Source: Variovorax sp. PAMC26660 (GTDB taxonomy: Bacteria; Pseudomonadota; Gammaproteobacteria; Burkholderiales; Burkholderiaceae_C). From it: a DNA stretch of 64,000 bases. Both the position numbers and the translations under genes were made by a program. The stretch is taken from NCBI RefSeq assembly GCF_014302995.1, contig NZ_CP060295.1, forward strand, positions 3,525,501 to 3,589,500. The letters run 5' to 3'. This document shows, one piece after another, positions 20,501-28,964 of this stretch (the first letter of the stretch is position 1; each line of letters begins with the position of its first letter). The notes under the pieces were generated by a model. The model saw nothing but the letters and a program-made list of their open reading frames with translations. It made no database searches and was not told the DNA's origin.

Positions 20501-21730
20501 ATGCCTAAAGAATACAAAGACCTGGTCGTAGGACTCGACATCGGCACCGCCAAAGTGATGGTGGTGGTGGCCGAAGTGCTGCCCGGCGGCGAACTCAAGC
20601 TGGCCGGCCTCGGGATTGCGCCGAGCAACGGGCTCAAGCGTGGCGTGGTGGTGAACATCGACGCCACGGTGCAGAGCATCCAGCAGGCCTTGAAGGAGGC
20701 CGAGCTGATGGCTGACTGCAAGATCAGCCGCGTCTACACCGGCATCACCGGCAGCCACATCCGCGGCATCAATTCGAGCGGCATGGTGGCGGTGAAGGAC
20801 AAGGAAGTCACTCCGGCCGACGTGGCCCGCGTGGTCGAGACGGCGCGCGCCATCAACATCTCCAGCGACCAGCGCCTGCTGCTGGTCGAGCCGCAGGAGT
20901 TCGTGATCGACGGGCAGGACGTGAAGGAGCCGATCGGCATGAGCGGCATGCGGCTCGAAGCCAAGGTGCACATCGTGACCGGCGCGCAGAGCGCGGCCGA
21001 GAACATCATCAAGTGCGTGCGCCGCTGCGGCCTCGAAGTCGACCAGTTGATGCTGAACCCGCTGGCATCGAGCCAGGCGGTGCTGACGGAAGACGAACGT
21101 GAGCTGGGCGTGGTGCTGGTCGACATCGGCGCCGGCACGACCGACGTGGCGATCTTCACCAACGGCGCGATCCGCCACACGGCCGTGATTCCGATCGCGG
21201 GCGACCTGATCACCAGCGACATCGCGATGGCGCTGCGCACGCCCACCAAGGACGCGGAAGACATCAAGGTCGAGCATGGCTACGCCAAGCAACTGCTGGC
21301 CGACCCTGAATCGCAGGTCGAGGTGCCGGGCCTGGGCGATCGCGGCCCGCGCATGCTGAGCAAGCAGGCACTGGCCGGCGTGATCGAGCCGCGCATCGAA
21401 GAGATCTTCTCGCTGGTGCAACAGGTGGTGCGCGAGTCGGGCTACGAAGAAGTGCTGTCGTCGGGCGTGGTGCTTACGGGTGGCAGCGCGGTGATGCCGG
21501 GCATGGTCGAGCTGGGTGAAGACATCTTCCTGAAGCCCGTGCGCCGTGGCATTCCGAAGTATTCGAGCGCGTTGTCCGACATGGTTGCACAGCCTCGCGC
21601 CGCTACAGTCATGGGCCTGCTCGAAGAGGCCCGCTTCGCACGCATGCGCGGCTTCAAGGTCGCGCAGAAGAACGGGTCGGTGAAGACCGCGTTCGGACGC
21701 TTCAAGGACTTCATCGTGGGGAACTTCTGA
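20501..21730 (+). CDS. ftsA: Cell division protein FtsA
   Basis: FtsA is the actin-like ATPase that tethers FtsZ to the membrane and recruits later division proteins. The 409-aa product has the phosphate-1 motif GLDIGTAKV near residues 11-19, the second phosphate motif VLVDIGAGTTDVAIF in the middle, and VLTGGSAVMPGM in the adenosine site. The C-terminus ends with a basic/hydrophobic amphipathic helix (TAFGRFKDFIVGNF), the membrane-targeting sequence. Normal length. Confidence 0.97.
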   Translation: MPKEYKDLVVGLDIGTAKVMVVVAEVLPGGELKLAGLGIAPSNGLKRGVVVNIDATVQSIQQALKEAELMADCKISRVYTGITGSHIRGINSSGMVAVKDKEVTPADVARVVETARAINISSDQRLLLVEPQEFVIDGQDVKEPIGMSGMRLEAKVHIVTGAQSAAENIIKCVRRCGLEVDQLMLNPLASSQAVLTEDERELGVVLVDIGAGTTDVAIFTNGAIRHTAVIPIAGDLITSDIAMALRTPTKDAEDIKVEHGYAKQLLADPESQVEVPGLGDRGPRMLSKQALAGVIEPRIEEIFSLVQQVVRESGYEEVLSSGVVLTGGSAVMPGMVELGEDIFLKPVRRGIPKYSSALSDMVAQPRAATVMGLLEEARFARMRGFKVAQKNGSVKTAFGRFKDFIVGNF

Positions 21731-21830
21731 CCATGACCCAGTCCCCACTTTGGCTCGCGCGCAGCAGCCCCCCTTTGCATTTCAACGAGCGATGGCGACG
21801 CACAGGTCCACCGCGACGACGACCCCATCG

Positions 21831-21860
21831 TTGATCTCGTCACAGCACAAGAAATATTCA
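21831..21860 (+). promoter_or_regulatory. Possible ftsZ promoter
   Basis: TTGATC (21831-21836) and TATTCA (21855-21860), 18 bp apart, lie about 40 bp before the ftsZ start, in an A/T-richer stretch within the 170-bp ftsA-ftsZ gap. The match is modest; an internal ftsZ promoter is common in other bacteria. Confidence 0.3.
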
Positions 21861-21900
21861 TAGATACATAACGGCAACTGCAAGATTCAAGGAGTTAAAA

Positions 21901-23115
21901 ATGACCATCGAAATGATCGAAGTCGAAGAGTTCAATCAGGGCACGCAGATCAAGGTGATCGGTGTGGGCGGTGGCGGCGGCAATGCGGTCGCCCACATGA
22001 TGGAGCGCGGTGTGCAGGGCGTTCAATTCGTCTGCGCGAACACCGACGCACAAGCGCTCACGCGGAGCAATGCGAACAAGATCATCCAGCTCGGCACCAG
22101 CGGACTGGGCGCGGGCAGCAAGCCCGACAAGGGCCGTGAAGCGGCCGAACTCGCGGTGGATGAAATCCGCGCGGCCATCGACGGCGCACACATGCTGTTC
22201 ATCACCGCCGGCATGGGCGGCGGCACGGGCACCGGTGCCGCACCGGTGATCGCGCGCATCGCCAAGGAAATGGGCATCCTCACCGTGGGTGTGGTGACCA
22301 AGCCCTTCGACTGGGAAGGCGGTCGCCGCATGAAGAATGCGGACGACGGCCTGGCCGAGCTCGAAGCCAATGTCGATTCGCTGATCGTGGTGCTCAACGA
22401 AAAGCTGCTCGACGTGCTGGGCGACGACATCACCCAGGACGAAGCCTTCGCGCACGCCAACGACGTGCTGAAGAACGCCGTGGGCGGCATCTCGGAAATC
22501 ATCAACGAGTACGGTGGCGTGAACGTCGACTTCGAAGACGTGCGCACCGTGATGGGTGAGCCCGGCAAGGCCATGATGGGCACGGCCGCGGCCGCAGGTC
22601 CGGACCGCGCGCGCATCGCCGCCGAACAAGCCGTGGCCTGCCCGCTGCTCGAAGGCATCGACCTGTCGGGCGCCAAGGGCGTGCTGGTGCTGGTGACGGC
22701 ATCGAAGGGTTCGCTGAAGCTGAACGAATCGAAGCTCGCGATGAACACCATCCGCGCCTACGCCTCGCCCGATGCCCACGTGATCTACGGCGCGGCCTAC
22801 GACGAAGCCCTGGGCGACGAAATGCGCGTGACCGTGGTGGCCACGGGCCTGTCGCGTGCCGATGCCCGCCGCCAGGCTCCGACGCTGGAAGTGATCCGCA
22901 CCGGCACCGACAACATCGGCTTCACAGTGCCCACGCTCGGCGGTACCGGCCATGCGCACAGCAGCGGTGGCAGCCAGCCGAACTACGACGGCATGGCGGT
23001 TCCCAGCGTGTGGCGTACCAACCGCACGATGGCTGCGGCCAAGGTCGATGCGCTGTCGTCGGGTGGCATGGACGACTTCGAGATTCCCGCTTTCCTGCGC
23101 CGCCAGGCTGACTGA
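21901..23115 (+). CDS. ftsZ: Cell division protein FtsZ
   Basis: FtsZ is the tubulin-like GTPase that forms the cytokinetic ring. The 404-aa product contains IKVIGVGGGGGNAV near the N-terminus, the tubulin signature GGGTGTGAAPV near 107-117, the T7 loop with NVDFEDVRTVM, and the conserved C-terminal peptide DDFEIPAFLRRQAD that binds FtsA and other partners. A disordered linker (about 340-385) precedes it. The start is supported by AAGGAG at 21889-21894. Confidence 0.98.
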   Translation: MTIEMIEVEEFNQGTQIKVIGVGGGGGNAVAHMMERGVQGVQFVCANTDAQALTRSNANKIIQLGTSGLGAGSKPDKGREAAELAVDEIRAAIDGAHMLFITAGMGGGTGTGAAPVIARIAKEMGILTVGVVTKPFDWEGGRRMKNADDGLAELEANVDSLIVVLNEKLLDVLGDDITQDEAFAHANDVLKNAVGGISEIINEYGGVNVDFEDVRTVMGEPGKAMMGTAAAAGPDRARIAAEQAVACPLLEGIDLSGAKGVLVLVTASKGSLKLNESKLAMNTIRAYASPDAHVIYGAAYDEALGDEMRVTVVATGLSRADARRQAPTLEVIRTGTDNIGFTVPTLGGTGHAHSSGGSQPNYDGMAVPSVWRTNRTMAAAKVDALSSGGMDDFEIPAFLRRQAD

Positions 23116-23130
23116 TCAAGGAGACGCTGC

Positions 23131-23269
23131 CGGTGGTTTCTTCAGAAATCACCGACAGCGGACTCGACCGGACGCAGAGGGCACGAAGGTTCGCAAGGGG
23201 TACGGCAAAGACCTGAAAGGGACTGGCGCCGGCTCTACGCACTGCGAACGCTTCGTGCCCCTTGCGTCC
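23131..23269. repeat. Two inverted repeats between ftsZ and lpxC
   Basis: A compact hairpin lies at 23131-23154 (CGGTGGTTTCT against AGAAATCACCG, one G-T wobble). A larger imperfect inverted repeat pairs 23170-23194 with 23244-23269 (two mismatches and one bulge, about 49-nt loop). Neither is followed by a T tract. They fill most of the 245-bp gap and may slow or end transcription before lpxC, or be relics of a dispersed repeat. Confidence 0.6.
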
Positions 23270-23360
23270 ATCGTCGGGCGCTTCCATTGAACGTATGTCT
23301 ATCGGTGCCATAGCGAGGGGAATGGGGCGTCACGCCCGTCACGCGCCTAAAATCCCCGGC

Positions 23361-24284
23361 GTGCTGCAACAACGAACCCTCAAGTCGATCAGCCGCGCCG
23401 TGGGCGTGGGGCTTCACAGCGGGCAACGCGTGGAGCTGACCCTGCGACCAGCCCCGGCCGACACGGGCATCGTGTTCCGCCGCGTCGACCTGCCCGAGCC
23501 GGTCGAGATCCGCATGACCGCTGAATCGGTCACCGACACGCGCCTGGCATCCACGGTCTCCACCGGCGGCGCCAAGGTGCAGACCGTCGAACACATCATG
23601 TCCGCCTGCGCGGGCCTGGGCATCGACAACCTCTACATCGACATCACGGCCGACGAAGTGCCGATCCTCGACGGATCGGCCTCGTCCTTCGTGTTCCTGC
23701 TGCAAAGCGCGGGCATCGAACTGCAGAAGGCACCGCGTCGCTTCATCCGTGTGCTCCGCAAGGTCGAGGTGCGCGAAGGCCAGGGCGCCAACGAGAAGTG
23801 GGCGAGCCTGGAGCCGTACCACGGCTTCAAGCTGAGCTTCGAGATCGACTTCGATCACCGCGTCGTCAACTCCACCGGCCAGCGCGTGGAGTTCGACCTG
23901 GGCTCCGATTCGTACAGCCGCGACATCGCACGCGCCCGCACCTTCGGCTTCACCAAAGAAGTCGAGTACATGCGCAGCAAGGGCCTGGCGCTCGGCGGCG
24001 GACTGGACAACGCCATCGTGATGGACGACACCAAGGTGCTCAATGCGGGCGGCCTGCGCTACGACGACGAGTTCGTGAAGCACAAGATCCTCGATGCCAT
24101 GGGCGACCTGTACATCATCGGCAAGCCGCTGCTGGCCGCCTACACGGCGTTCCGCTCGGGCCATGCGCTCAACAACAAGCTGCTGCGCGAACTGCTGGCG
24201 AACAGCGATGCCTACGAAGTCGTGACCTTCGAGGACGAAAAGCGCGCGCCGCGCGGTTTCAGCGAAGTGGCGCGGGCCTGGTAG
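23361..24284 (+). CDS. lpxC: UDP-3-O-acyl-N-acetylglucosamine deacetylase LpxC
   Basis: LpxC is the zinc deacetylase catalysing the committed step of lipid A synthesis. The 307-aa product begins [20 protein letters not shown] and has [16 protein letters not shown] with a zinc-binding His, [33 protein letters not shown] with a second ligand region, and SGHALNNKL. The start is GTG 23361, which gives the usual N-terminus (M-L-Q-Q-R-T-L-K); upstream in-frame codons give a non-conserved extension. It closes the dcw cluster as in most proteobacteria. Confidence 0.95.
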   Translation: MLQQRTLKSISRAVGVGLHSGQRVELTLRPAPADTGIVFRRVDLPEPVEIRMTAESVTDTRLASTVSTGGAKVQTVEHIMSACAGLGIDNLYIDITADEVPILDGSASSFVFLLQSAGIELQKAPRRFIRVLRKVEVREGQGANEKWASLEPYHGFKLSFEIDFDHRVVNSTGQRVEFDLGSDSYSRDIARARTFGFTKEVEYMRSKGLALGGGLDNAIVMDDTKVLNAGGLRYDDEFVKHKILDAMGDLYIIGKPLLAAYTAFRSGHALNNKLLRELLANSDAYEVVTFEDEKRAPRGFSEVARAW

Positions 24285-24312
24285 GCCGCTGCTTCTTCCA
24301 CATCACTTCCTC

Positions 24313-24489
24313 ATGCTTCTCTTTCGCTGGGCCATCCTGTTGCTTTTGCTGGTGGCCGGCGTGTCTTTCGCGTTCTACGCCGGCACGGGTCAGGTCAAGT
24401 TCCGGCGCTTCGGCTGGATCGTGCTCAAGTGGACGCTGCTGGCCGCCTTCGGCTTCTTCGCGGTGCTGATCGCCGAGCGCGTGGCGTAG
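24313..24489 (+). CDS. Small two-segment membrane protein
   Basis: A 58-residue reading frame from ATG 24313, starting 28 bp after lpxC. It has two hydrophobic segments (about 2-22 and 37-54) separated by a basic, aromatic loop (QVKFRRFGW). The codon use is like its neighbours. The pattern resembles small conserved hypothetical inner-membrane proteins of Comamonadaceae, but I cannot name a family. The reading frame is short, so coding status is likely rather than certain. Confidence 0.6.
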   Translation: MLLFRWAILLLLLVAGVSFAFYAGTGQVKFRRFGWIVLKWTLLAAFGFFAVLIAERVA

Positions 24490-24561
24490 CAGCTTTCCGG
24501 CTTTCGTTCGCATGTCCGGAAACGGCATGCCGAACAAAATCGAGCGGCGCACGATGGCGCC

Positions 24562-25044
24562 ATGAACACCTCCATTCAAGTGCCCCGCAATCCGTTCGGC
24601 GTGCAGGACGCACCCGATCCGAACGGTGAAGACATCAACCGGTTCGCCGCCGGCGTTCGCCTCGATGGGGCGGCCAGCGACGTCAATGCCGTGGCCTGGG
24701 GCCAGTCCTTCAACGCGGCACAGGTTTCGTCGATCGGTGGTGCCTGGTCCAGCCGCTGGAACGGCGGCGCGGACCCGACAATCCCCGGCGACACCGCCGC
24801 AGCCTGGAAGCAAGGCGAGGCCAGCGTGAAGATCGCAGTCGGCCGCATCTACATGCTGTTCGACTGGAGCGACGGTGCGCGCCGGGCGTTGCTGGACGTT
24901 CGCCAGGTCGGCCTCCAGCAGCTCGTAGGTCGTTACATCAACCTGAGCAACCCGGCCATCACGCAGCCATGGGTAGGCCTGATCGTCGACAACCGCCGGA
25001 TCGATGGTCGCTGGACCCACGGGCGGCTGGACTTCAGGCGATAG
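24562..25044 (+). CDS. Hypothetical protein
   Basis: A 160-aa reading frame of unknown family. It has no signal peptide or membrane segment. The protein is moderately acidic to neutral, rich in Gly, Trp and Asn, with short alternating hydrophobic stretches (KIAVGRIYMLFDW; WVGLIVDNRRIDGRW) that suggest a small mixed alpha/beta domain. Codon use is normal for the window. It is convergent with ruvC, whose stop is 7 bp away, and lies downstream of lpxC and the small membrane protein. No upstream Shine-Dalgarno is obvious. Confidence 0.6.
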   Translation: MNTSIQVPRNPFGVQDAPDPNGEDINRFAAGVRLDGAASDVNAVAWGQSFNAAQVSSIGGAWSSRWNGGADPTIPGDTAAAWKQGEASVKIAVGRIYMLFDWSDGARRALLDVRQVGLQQLVGRYINLSNPAITQPWVGLIVDNRRIDGRWTHGRLDFRR

Positions 25045-25051
25045 GCCACTG

Positions 25052-25600
25052 TCAGCGCGAACGACCTTGCCGGTAGGTGCCGGCGTGGGTCTTCGACAAC
25101 TCGGCCGCTTCCGCCAGCCGGGCCATCGAGCGGCCGACCTGTGCGTGCGTGATGGCAATGCCCAGCGCGTCCGCCGCGTCGGCGCCCGGCAGGCCGGGCA
25201 GATCGAGCAGGCGCTTGACCATCTCCTGCACCTGCGCCTTGGCGGCCTGGCCGTGGCCCGCCACCGCCTTCTTCATCTGCAGCGCGGTGTATTCGGCCAC
25301 CGAGAGATTGCAGTTGACCAGCGAGGTCACGCAGGCGCCGCGCGCCTGGCCCAGCAGCAGTGTCGATTGCGGGTTGACGTTGACGAAGATGATTTCAACC
25401 GCCGACGCATCCGGTTGGTAGCGCGCATTGACTTCCGCGATGCCGTCGAACAGCACCTTCAGCCGCGCCGGCAGGTTGCCAGTGCCCAGGTGCCGCGTGC
25501 TGATGGTGCCGCTGGCGACGTAGCGCAGTGCGTGGCCGTCCGCATCGACCACGCCGAAGCCGGTGGTCGTCAAGCCGGGGTCGATGCCGAGAATTCGCAT
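25052..25600 (-). CDS. ruvC: Crossover junction endodeoxyribonuclease RuvC
   Basis: RuvC is the Holliday-junction resolvase that works with RuvAB. The 182-aa product starts [19 protein letters not shown], with the first catalytic Asp in GIDPG, followed by [22 protein letters not shown] (second acidic residue) and a C-terminal [14 protein letters not shown] with the last acidic pair. The start at 25600 fits the family. It lies 1 bp after the cdsA-like gene on the minus strand, so the two are probably co-transcribed; ruvA and ruvB are not in the window. Confidence 0.96.
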   Translation of the reverse strand: MRILGIDPGLTTTGFGVVDADGHALRYVASGTISTRHLGTGNLPARLKVLFDGIAEVNARYQPDASAVEIIFVNVNPQSTLLLGQARGACVTSLVNCNLSVAEYTALQMKKAVAGHGQAAKAQVQEMVKRLLDLPGLPGADAADALGIAITHAQVGRSMARLAEAAELSKTHAGTYRQGRSR

Positions 25601-25601
25601 G

Positions 25602-26591
25602 TCAGGCGTTGAAGTACCAGCGGATCGAATGGAAGAAGATGGGCGCAGCAAAGCACAGCGCATCGACGCGATCGAGCAGGCCATTGGCGCCGGTCACGCC
25701 CACGCCCTTCTTGCCCCAGTTGGGAATGCCGCGGTCGCGCTTGAGCGCCTTCATCACCAGGTGGCCCATCGAACCGGCGATGCAGGCAATGACCGACACC
25801 GCGAGCGCCTGTCCGAACTTGAAAGGCGTGATGAACGAGAACAGCGCGCCCACCAGGCTGGCCACCACGATGCCGATGCCCCAACTGGTCCAGTTGAAGC
25901 TGCGGCTCACGTTGGGCGCAAAGGGTGGGCGCTGCGTGCGGCGCGAGATCAGGTGCTGCACGAGCACCGAGGTCTGCACCACGAACACCAGGAAGAACAC
26001 GAGGAACGCACTCTTGCCTTCGTAGCCCGGAAAGCTCAGCAGCAGCAGCGCCGGCACGTGGCTCATGCCGTAGACGCAGACCATGATGCCCCACTGCAGC
26101 TTGGCGTTGCGCTCCAGAAACTGGCTCGGATCATTGGCCAGCGCGCTCGCCACCGGCATCGCAAGGAACACGTAGACCGGAATGAACACGGTGAACAGGT
26201 CGAAGCGCGCCGTGGCCACCAGCCAGAACTGGATCGGCAGCACCACGAAGAAGGCGAGGATCAGGCTGCGGTGGTCGCCGCGCCGCGTGGGCGAGAGGGT
26301 GATGAACTCGCGCAGCGCGAAGAAGGAGATCAGCGCGAACAGCACGGTGGCGACTGTCTCGCCGAGTGCCCAGCCGATCCAGAAGATGATCACCATGAAC
26401 CACGTGGTGCCGAGCAGCGCGCGGAAGTGCGCCAGCTCGGCCTGCCAGGTGGCGTCGTGCACGGGGTTGCGCTTTTCCCTGAAGCTCAGGAAGAAAGCGG
26501 TGGTGCTCACGATCACGAGCAGGCCGAAGACGATGAGGAAGAGGGCGGCGACCTGCTGGGTCGGGGTGAGGCTGCGCAGGAACTGGTTCAT
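25602..26591 (-). CDS. Phosphatidate cytidylyltransferase-like membrane protein (CdsA family)
   Basis: The product (329 aa) is a polytopic membrane protein with about eight hydrophobic segments. Near the C-terminus, [20 protein letters not shown] followed by [10 protein letters not shown] resembles the CTP-transferase signature (K-R-x-K-D ... D-R-x-D), with the usual HGG replaced by TGAN. CdsA enzymes make CDP-diacylglycerol from phosphatidate and CTP. The start at 26591 gives MNQFLRSL. A PlsC-like acyltransferase lies upstream on the same strand, consistent with a phospholipid role. This longer type may be a paralogue of the housekeeping CdsA. Confidence 0.82.
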   Translation of the reverse strand: MNQFLRSLTPTQQVAALFLIVFGLLVIVSTTAFFLSFREKRNPVHDATWQAELAHFRALLGTTWFMVIIFWIGWALGETVATVLFALISFFALREFITLSPTRRGDHRSLILAFFVVLPIQFWLVATARFDLFTVFIPVYVFLAMPVASALANDPSQFLERNAKLQWGIMVCVYGMSHVPALLLLSFPGYEGKSAFLVFFLVFVVQTSVLVQHLISRRTQRPPFAPNVSRSFNWTSWGIGIVVASLVGALFSFITPFKFGQALAVSVIACIAGSMGHLVMKALKRDRGIPNWGKKGVGVTGANGLLDRVDALCFAAPIFFHSIRWYFNA

Positions 26592-26598
26592 GTCAGTT

Positions 26599-26927
26599 TT
26601 CTTCGCGCGTTGTGTGGGCGGCTTGTGTTCGTAGAGGGCACATTCGGGGCGAGTGCGAATGACCCCAGGTGCTCCCCTCCGCGAATGTCCCCCGCTTCGC
26701 TCCTCCTTTATTTCGCTGCGGGGAGCACCTGGTGTCATTCGCACAGGGGCACGCGGCTGGTGTGCAGCCGGTCAACGACTGCTCTGTCCAACGCTCGCGC
26801 CGATACGGGGCTCTTTTTCGCGAAATAAAGGAGGAGCGAAGCGGGGGACATTCGCGAAAAAGAGCCCCGTGTCGGCGCGAGCGTCGCCCTGAACAGCAGC
26901 AGCGCTCAAACCGCACAACGCGAAGAA
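26599..26927. repeat. Nested palindromic element: two inverted cores with distinct self-complementary arms
   Basis: The 356-bp gap between the CdsA-like and PlsC-like genes is almost filled by this element. Core 1 (26681-26716) and core 2 (26820-26855) are perfect 36-bp inverted copies. Core 1 is flanked by arms 26653-26677 and 26720-26744, complementary over 24 of 25 bp. Core 2 is flanked by arms 26791-26822 and 26853-26884, complementary over 31 of 32 bp. The two arm pairs do not resemble each other. Imperfect outer arms (26599-26617 and 26911-26927) enclose everything. It encodes no convincing protein and I see no target-site duplication. Confidence 0.85.
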
Positions 26928-26947
26928 CAGAAAAACAGGATTTCATT

Positions 26948-27829
26948 TCAGACGTCACGCAAGGCAATCACCGCAGCGCGTGCGCGATCAAGAAAAGGCC
27001 GGCGCTCTTCGCCTTCTTCGACACGAACAGGCGCGCCGAAGGTCACGGAGCAGAGGATGGGCACGGGCACGATCTCGCCCTTGGGCATGACACGCTGCAC
27101 GTTGTCGATCCACGCCGGCACCAGCACGACCTCGGGGAACATCGTCGCCAGCGCGTACAGGCCCGACTTGAACTTTTGCGGCTCGCCGGTGTGGCCGCGC
27201 GTGCCTTCGGGAAAGATGATGATCGAGTCGCCGCTGCGCAGGGCTTCGATGAGCGGCGCCAATGGGTCGACGGCGGGCGGTACGTCTGCCACAGGCGGCT
27301 CAGGCTCCACTGCCACAGGCGGTGGCTCAGGCGCGGGCGGTGGTGGAGGCGGCGGCGCAGGAAGGTCGAGCTGCCTCTGCACTTCGTTCATGACTTCGAC
27401 GGACGTATCGGCGAAGGGCAGCGACATCGGCAGCAGCGGCTCCATCGAAGGCTCGATGCGCTCGGCGGGCGGCGCCACGACAGCGCGCGGTACAGCCGAA
27501 GATGGAGGGGCTTCGGCCATAACCGATGCGGCAGGTGCCGGTGGCGTCGTCGCTGCACGCTCCACATACACCGCGTTGAACACCTCGGTCGTGATCCAGC
27601 GCTTGAAAGGCGTGTTGGCCCAGTAGTCGCGCGCCGCAATCGGCCGCGTGATGCTGCGCAGCTCCTCGGGCAAGGCCGCCCAGATCATCACGAGGTCGGC
27701 GTGGCTCTGGTGATTGGCGAAATAGATGCGCTGCTCGGCCTTCGGCGGACAACCGTACCAGCGCGCCTGGGCGCCTGTCAGCAACCGGACGATTCCCAAC
27801 AACAACCAACCTGTGAGCTTTGCCAGCAT
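26948..27829 (-). CDS. PlsC-like 1-acyl-sn-glycerol-3-phosphate acyltransferase with ~100-aa Pro-rich insertion
   Basis: PlsC-family enzymes acylate lysophosphatidate to phosphatidate at the inner membrane. The 293-aa product has a hydrophobic N-terminus, the catalytic motif NHQSHAD (H40, D45) and the substrate-binding FPEGTRG (206-212), then a conserved-looking tail (KFKSGLYALA, VPAWIDNVQR). Residues about 91-190, between the two motifs, are Pro/Ala/Glu/Val-rich, including a run of eight prolines, and would not be part of the catalytic fold. Its start codon lies 21 bp from that of the divergent DUF2809-like gene. Confidence 0.85.
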   Translation of the reverse strand: MLAKLTGWLLLGIVRLLTGAQARWYGCPPKAEQRIYFANHQSHADLVMIWAALPEELRSITRPIAARDYWANTPFKRWITTEVFNAVYVERAATTPPAPAASVMAEAPPSSAVPRAVVAPPAERIEPSMEPLLPMSLPFADTSVEVMNEVQRQLDLPAPPPPPPPAPEPPPVAVEPEPPVADVPPAVDPLAPLIEALRSGDSIIIFPEGTRGHTGEPQKFKSGLYALATMFPEVVLVPAWIDNVQRVMPKGEIVPVPILCSVTFGAPVRVEEGEERRPFLDRARAAVIALRDV

Positions 27830-27850
27830 ATGGGCGCGATGATACGGGCC

Positions 27851-28255
27851 ATGCGATGGCGTTTCGATCCTCTTTCACTGGTGTGGGCGGTGGCCCTGTT
27901 TTTAGTGCTCGTGCTGCTGGCCACCGTCGGCGCACGCTGGGGCTGGGTGCGCAGCTTCTTCGGCGACGTGCTGGCCGTGGTGTGGGTGTACTTCGTCTTC
28001 AAGACGGTCATCGGCACGCGCGTGTTGCCGCTGGCGCTGGCCGCACTGGGCGTGGGTGTTGCGGTCGAGCTGGGGCAGTACCTGGCGTCGGCATGGCACC
28101 TGCACATTCCGAACCGCGCCTTGCGCATCGTGCTCGGCAGCACGGCCGACTGGTGGGACGTGCTGGCCTACGTGATCGGCTTCGCCGGCGTGCTGGCCAT
28201 CGAAGGCCTGCTCTGCGCTTTCAGGGCAGCTCGGCCGCAGACATCCGCGCCATGA
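27851..28255 (+). CDS. DUF2809/VanZ-like small membrane protein
   Basis: A 134-aa protein with about four membrane segments (roughly 8-27, 33-50, 53-75 and 105-125). The short conserved-looking parts are FVFKTVIGTR, ELGQYL and STADWWDVLAYVIG, which resemble the DUF2809 family, a relative of VanZ-like membrane proteins. Function is unknown. Alternative ATGs at 27830 and 27839 would lengthen it by 7 or 4 residues and bring it against the divergent acyltransferase start. Its 3' end overlaps mtgA on the other strand by 35 bp. Confidence 0.75.
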   Translation: MRWRFDPLSLVWAVALFLVLVLLATVGARWGWVRSFFGDVLAVVWVYFVFKTVIGTRVLPLALAALGVGVAVELGQYLASAWHLHIPNRALRIVLGSTADWWDVLAYVIGFAGVLAIEGLLCAFRAARPQTSAP

Positions 28256-28964
28256 CCGTCGACGCCCGGTTGCTGAGGTAGGGCGAGCCGGGCCGGCGCT
28301 CGAAGAACTTGGGGCTCGGCAGCATCACCGCGAGGCGCGCGGCCTCGTTGGCGCTCAGGCGCGATGCCGGCTTCTTGAAGTAGTACTGCGCCGCCGCCTC
28401 GGCGCCGAACACGCCTTCGCCCCATTCGACATTGTTCAGGTACAGCTCGAGGATGCGCCGCTTGTCGAGCAGCACTTCGAGCAACGTGGCGAGCACCAGC
28501 TCCTGGCCTTTGCGCAGCATGGTGCGCTCGCCGGACAGCAGCAGGTTCTTGGCCAGTTGCTGCGTGATGGTCGAGCCGCCGCGCAGCCGCACGGGCTGCA
28601 CCGGCTTGCCGCGCGCCACCGCGCGCGCGGTGCGCTTGGCCGCCAGTTCCTCGGCCTTGGCGTTGCGCTGGCGCGCGCGTTCGATGGCTTCCCACTCCAC
28701 GCCATTGTGGTCGACGAAGCCGGCATCCTCGCTCGCGATGACTGCGCGCTTGAGCGTGTCGTTGATCTGCGTGTACGGCACCCACTGCTGCCGCCAGCCA
28801 CCGCCCGTGCCTTGGTGAATGGCGATCTGCCAGGCCTCGGAGCGCTGGAAGGCCGTGCTCGTCGGATCGATCACCGCCATCGTCGCGATGCGGACCACGA
28901 AGAACAATTGGAGTGCCACGCCCGCCACCACGAGGCAGGCGATCAGGCGCAGCACGGCTTTCAT
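28221..28964 (-). CDS. mtgA: Monofunctional biosynthetic peptidoglycan transglycosylase MtgA
   Basis: MtgA polymerises lipid II into glycan strands without a transpeptidase domain (GT51 family). The 247-aa product has one N-terminal membrane anchor (about 6-28), the catalytic-Glu motif ASEDAGFVDHNGVEW, RGGSTITQQLAKNL, and the third family motif LDKRRILELYLNNVEWGEGVFG. Length is near that of E. coli MtgA (242). Its start overlaps the aroE stop by four bases on the minus strand; the pairing of aroE and mtgA is familiar in betaproteobacteria. Confidence 0.95.
   Translation of the reverse strand: MKAVLRLIACLVVAGVALQLFFVVRIATMAVIDPTSTAFQRSEAWQIAIHQGTGGGWRQQWVPYTQINDTLKRAVIASEDAGFVDHNGVEWEAIERARQRNAKAEELAAKRTARAVARGKPVQPVRLRGGSTITQQLAKNLLLSGERTMLRKGQELVLATLLEVLLDKRRILELYLNNVEWGEGVFGAEAAAQYYFKKPASRLSANEAARLAVMLPSPKFFERRPGSPYLSNRASTVMARMSAAELP

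Noticed and set aside
21733..21834. Short frame between ftsA and ftsZ (about 33 codons)
   Set aside because: Arg/Pro-rich with no family pattern; the gap is better read as an untranslated promoter region.
26593..26967. Coding frames across the nested palindrome (peptides containing NKGGAKRGTF)
   Set aside because: They arise from the 36-bp core read in different frames and strands; no start signals or conserved protein pattern support them.
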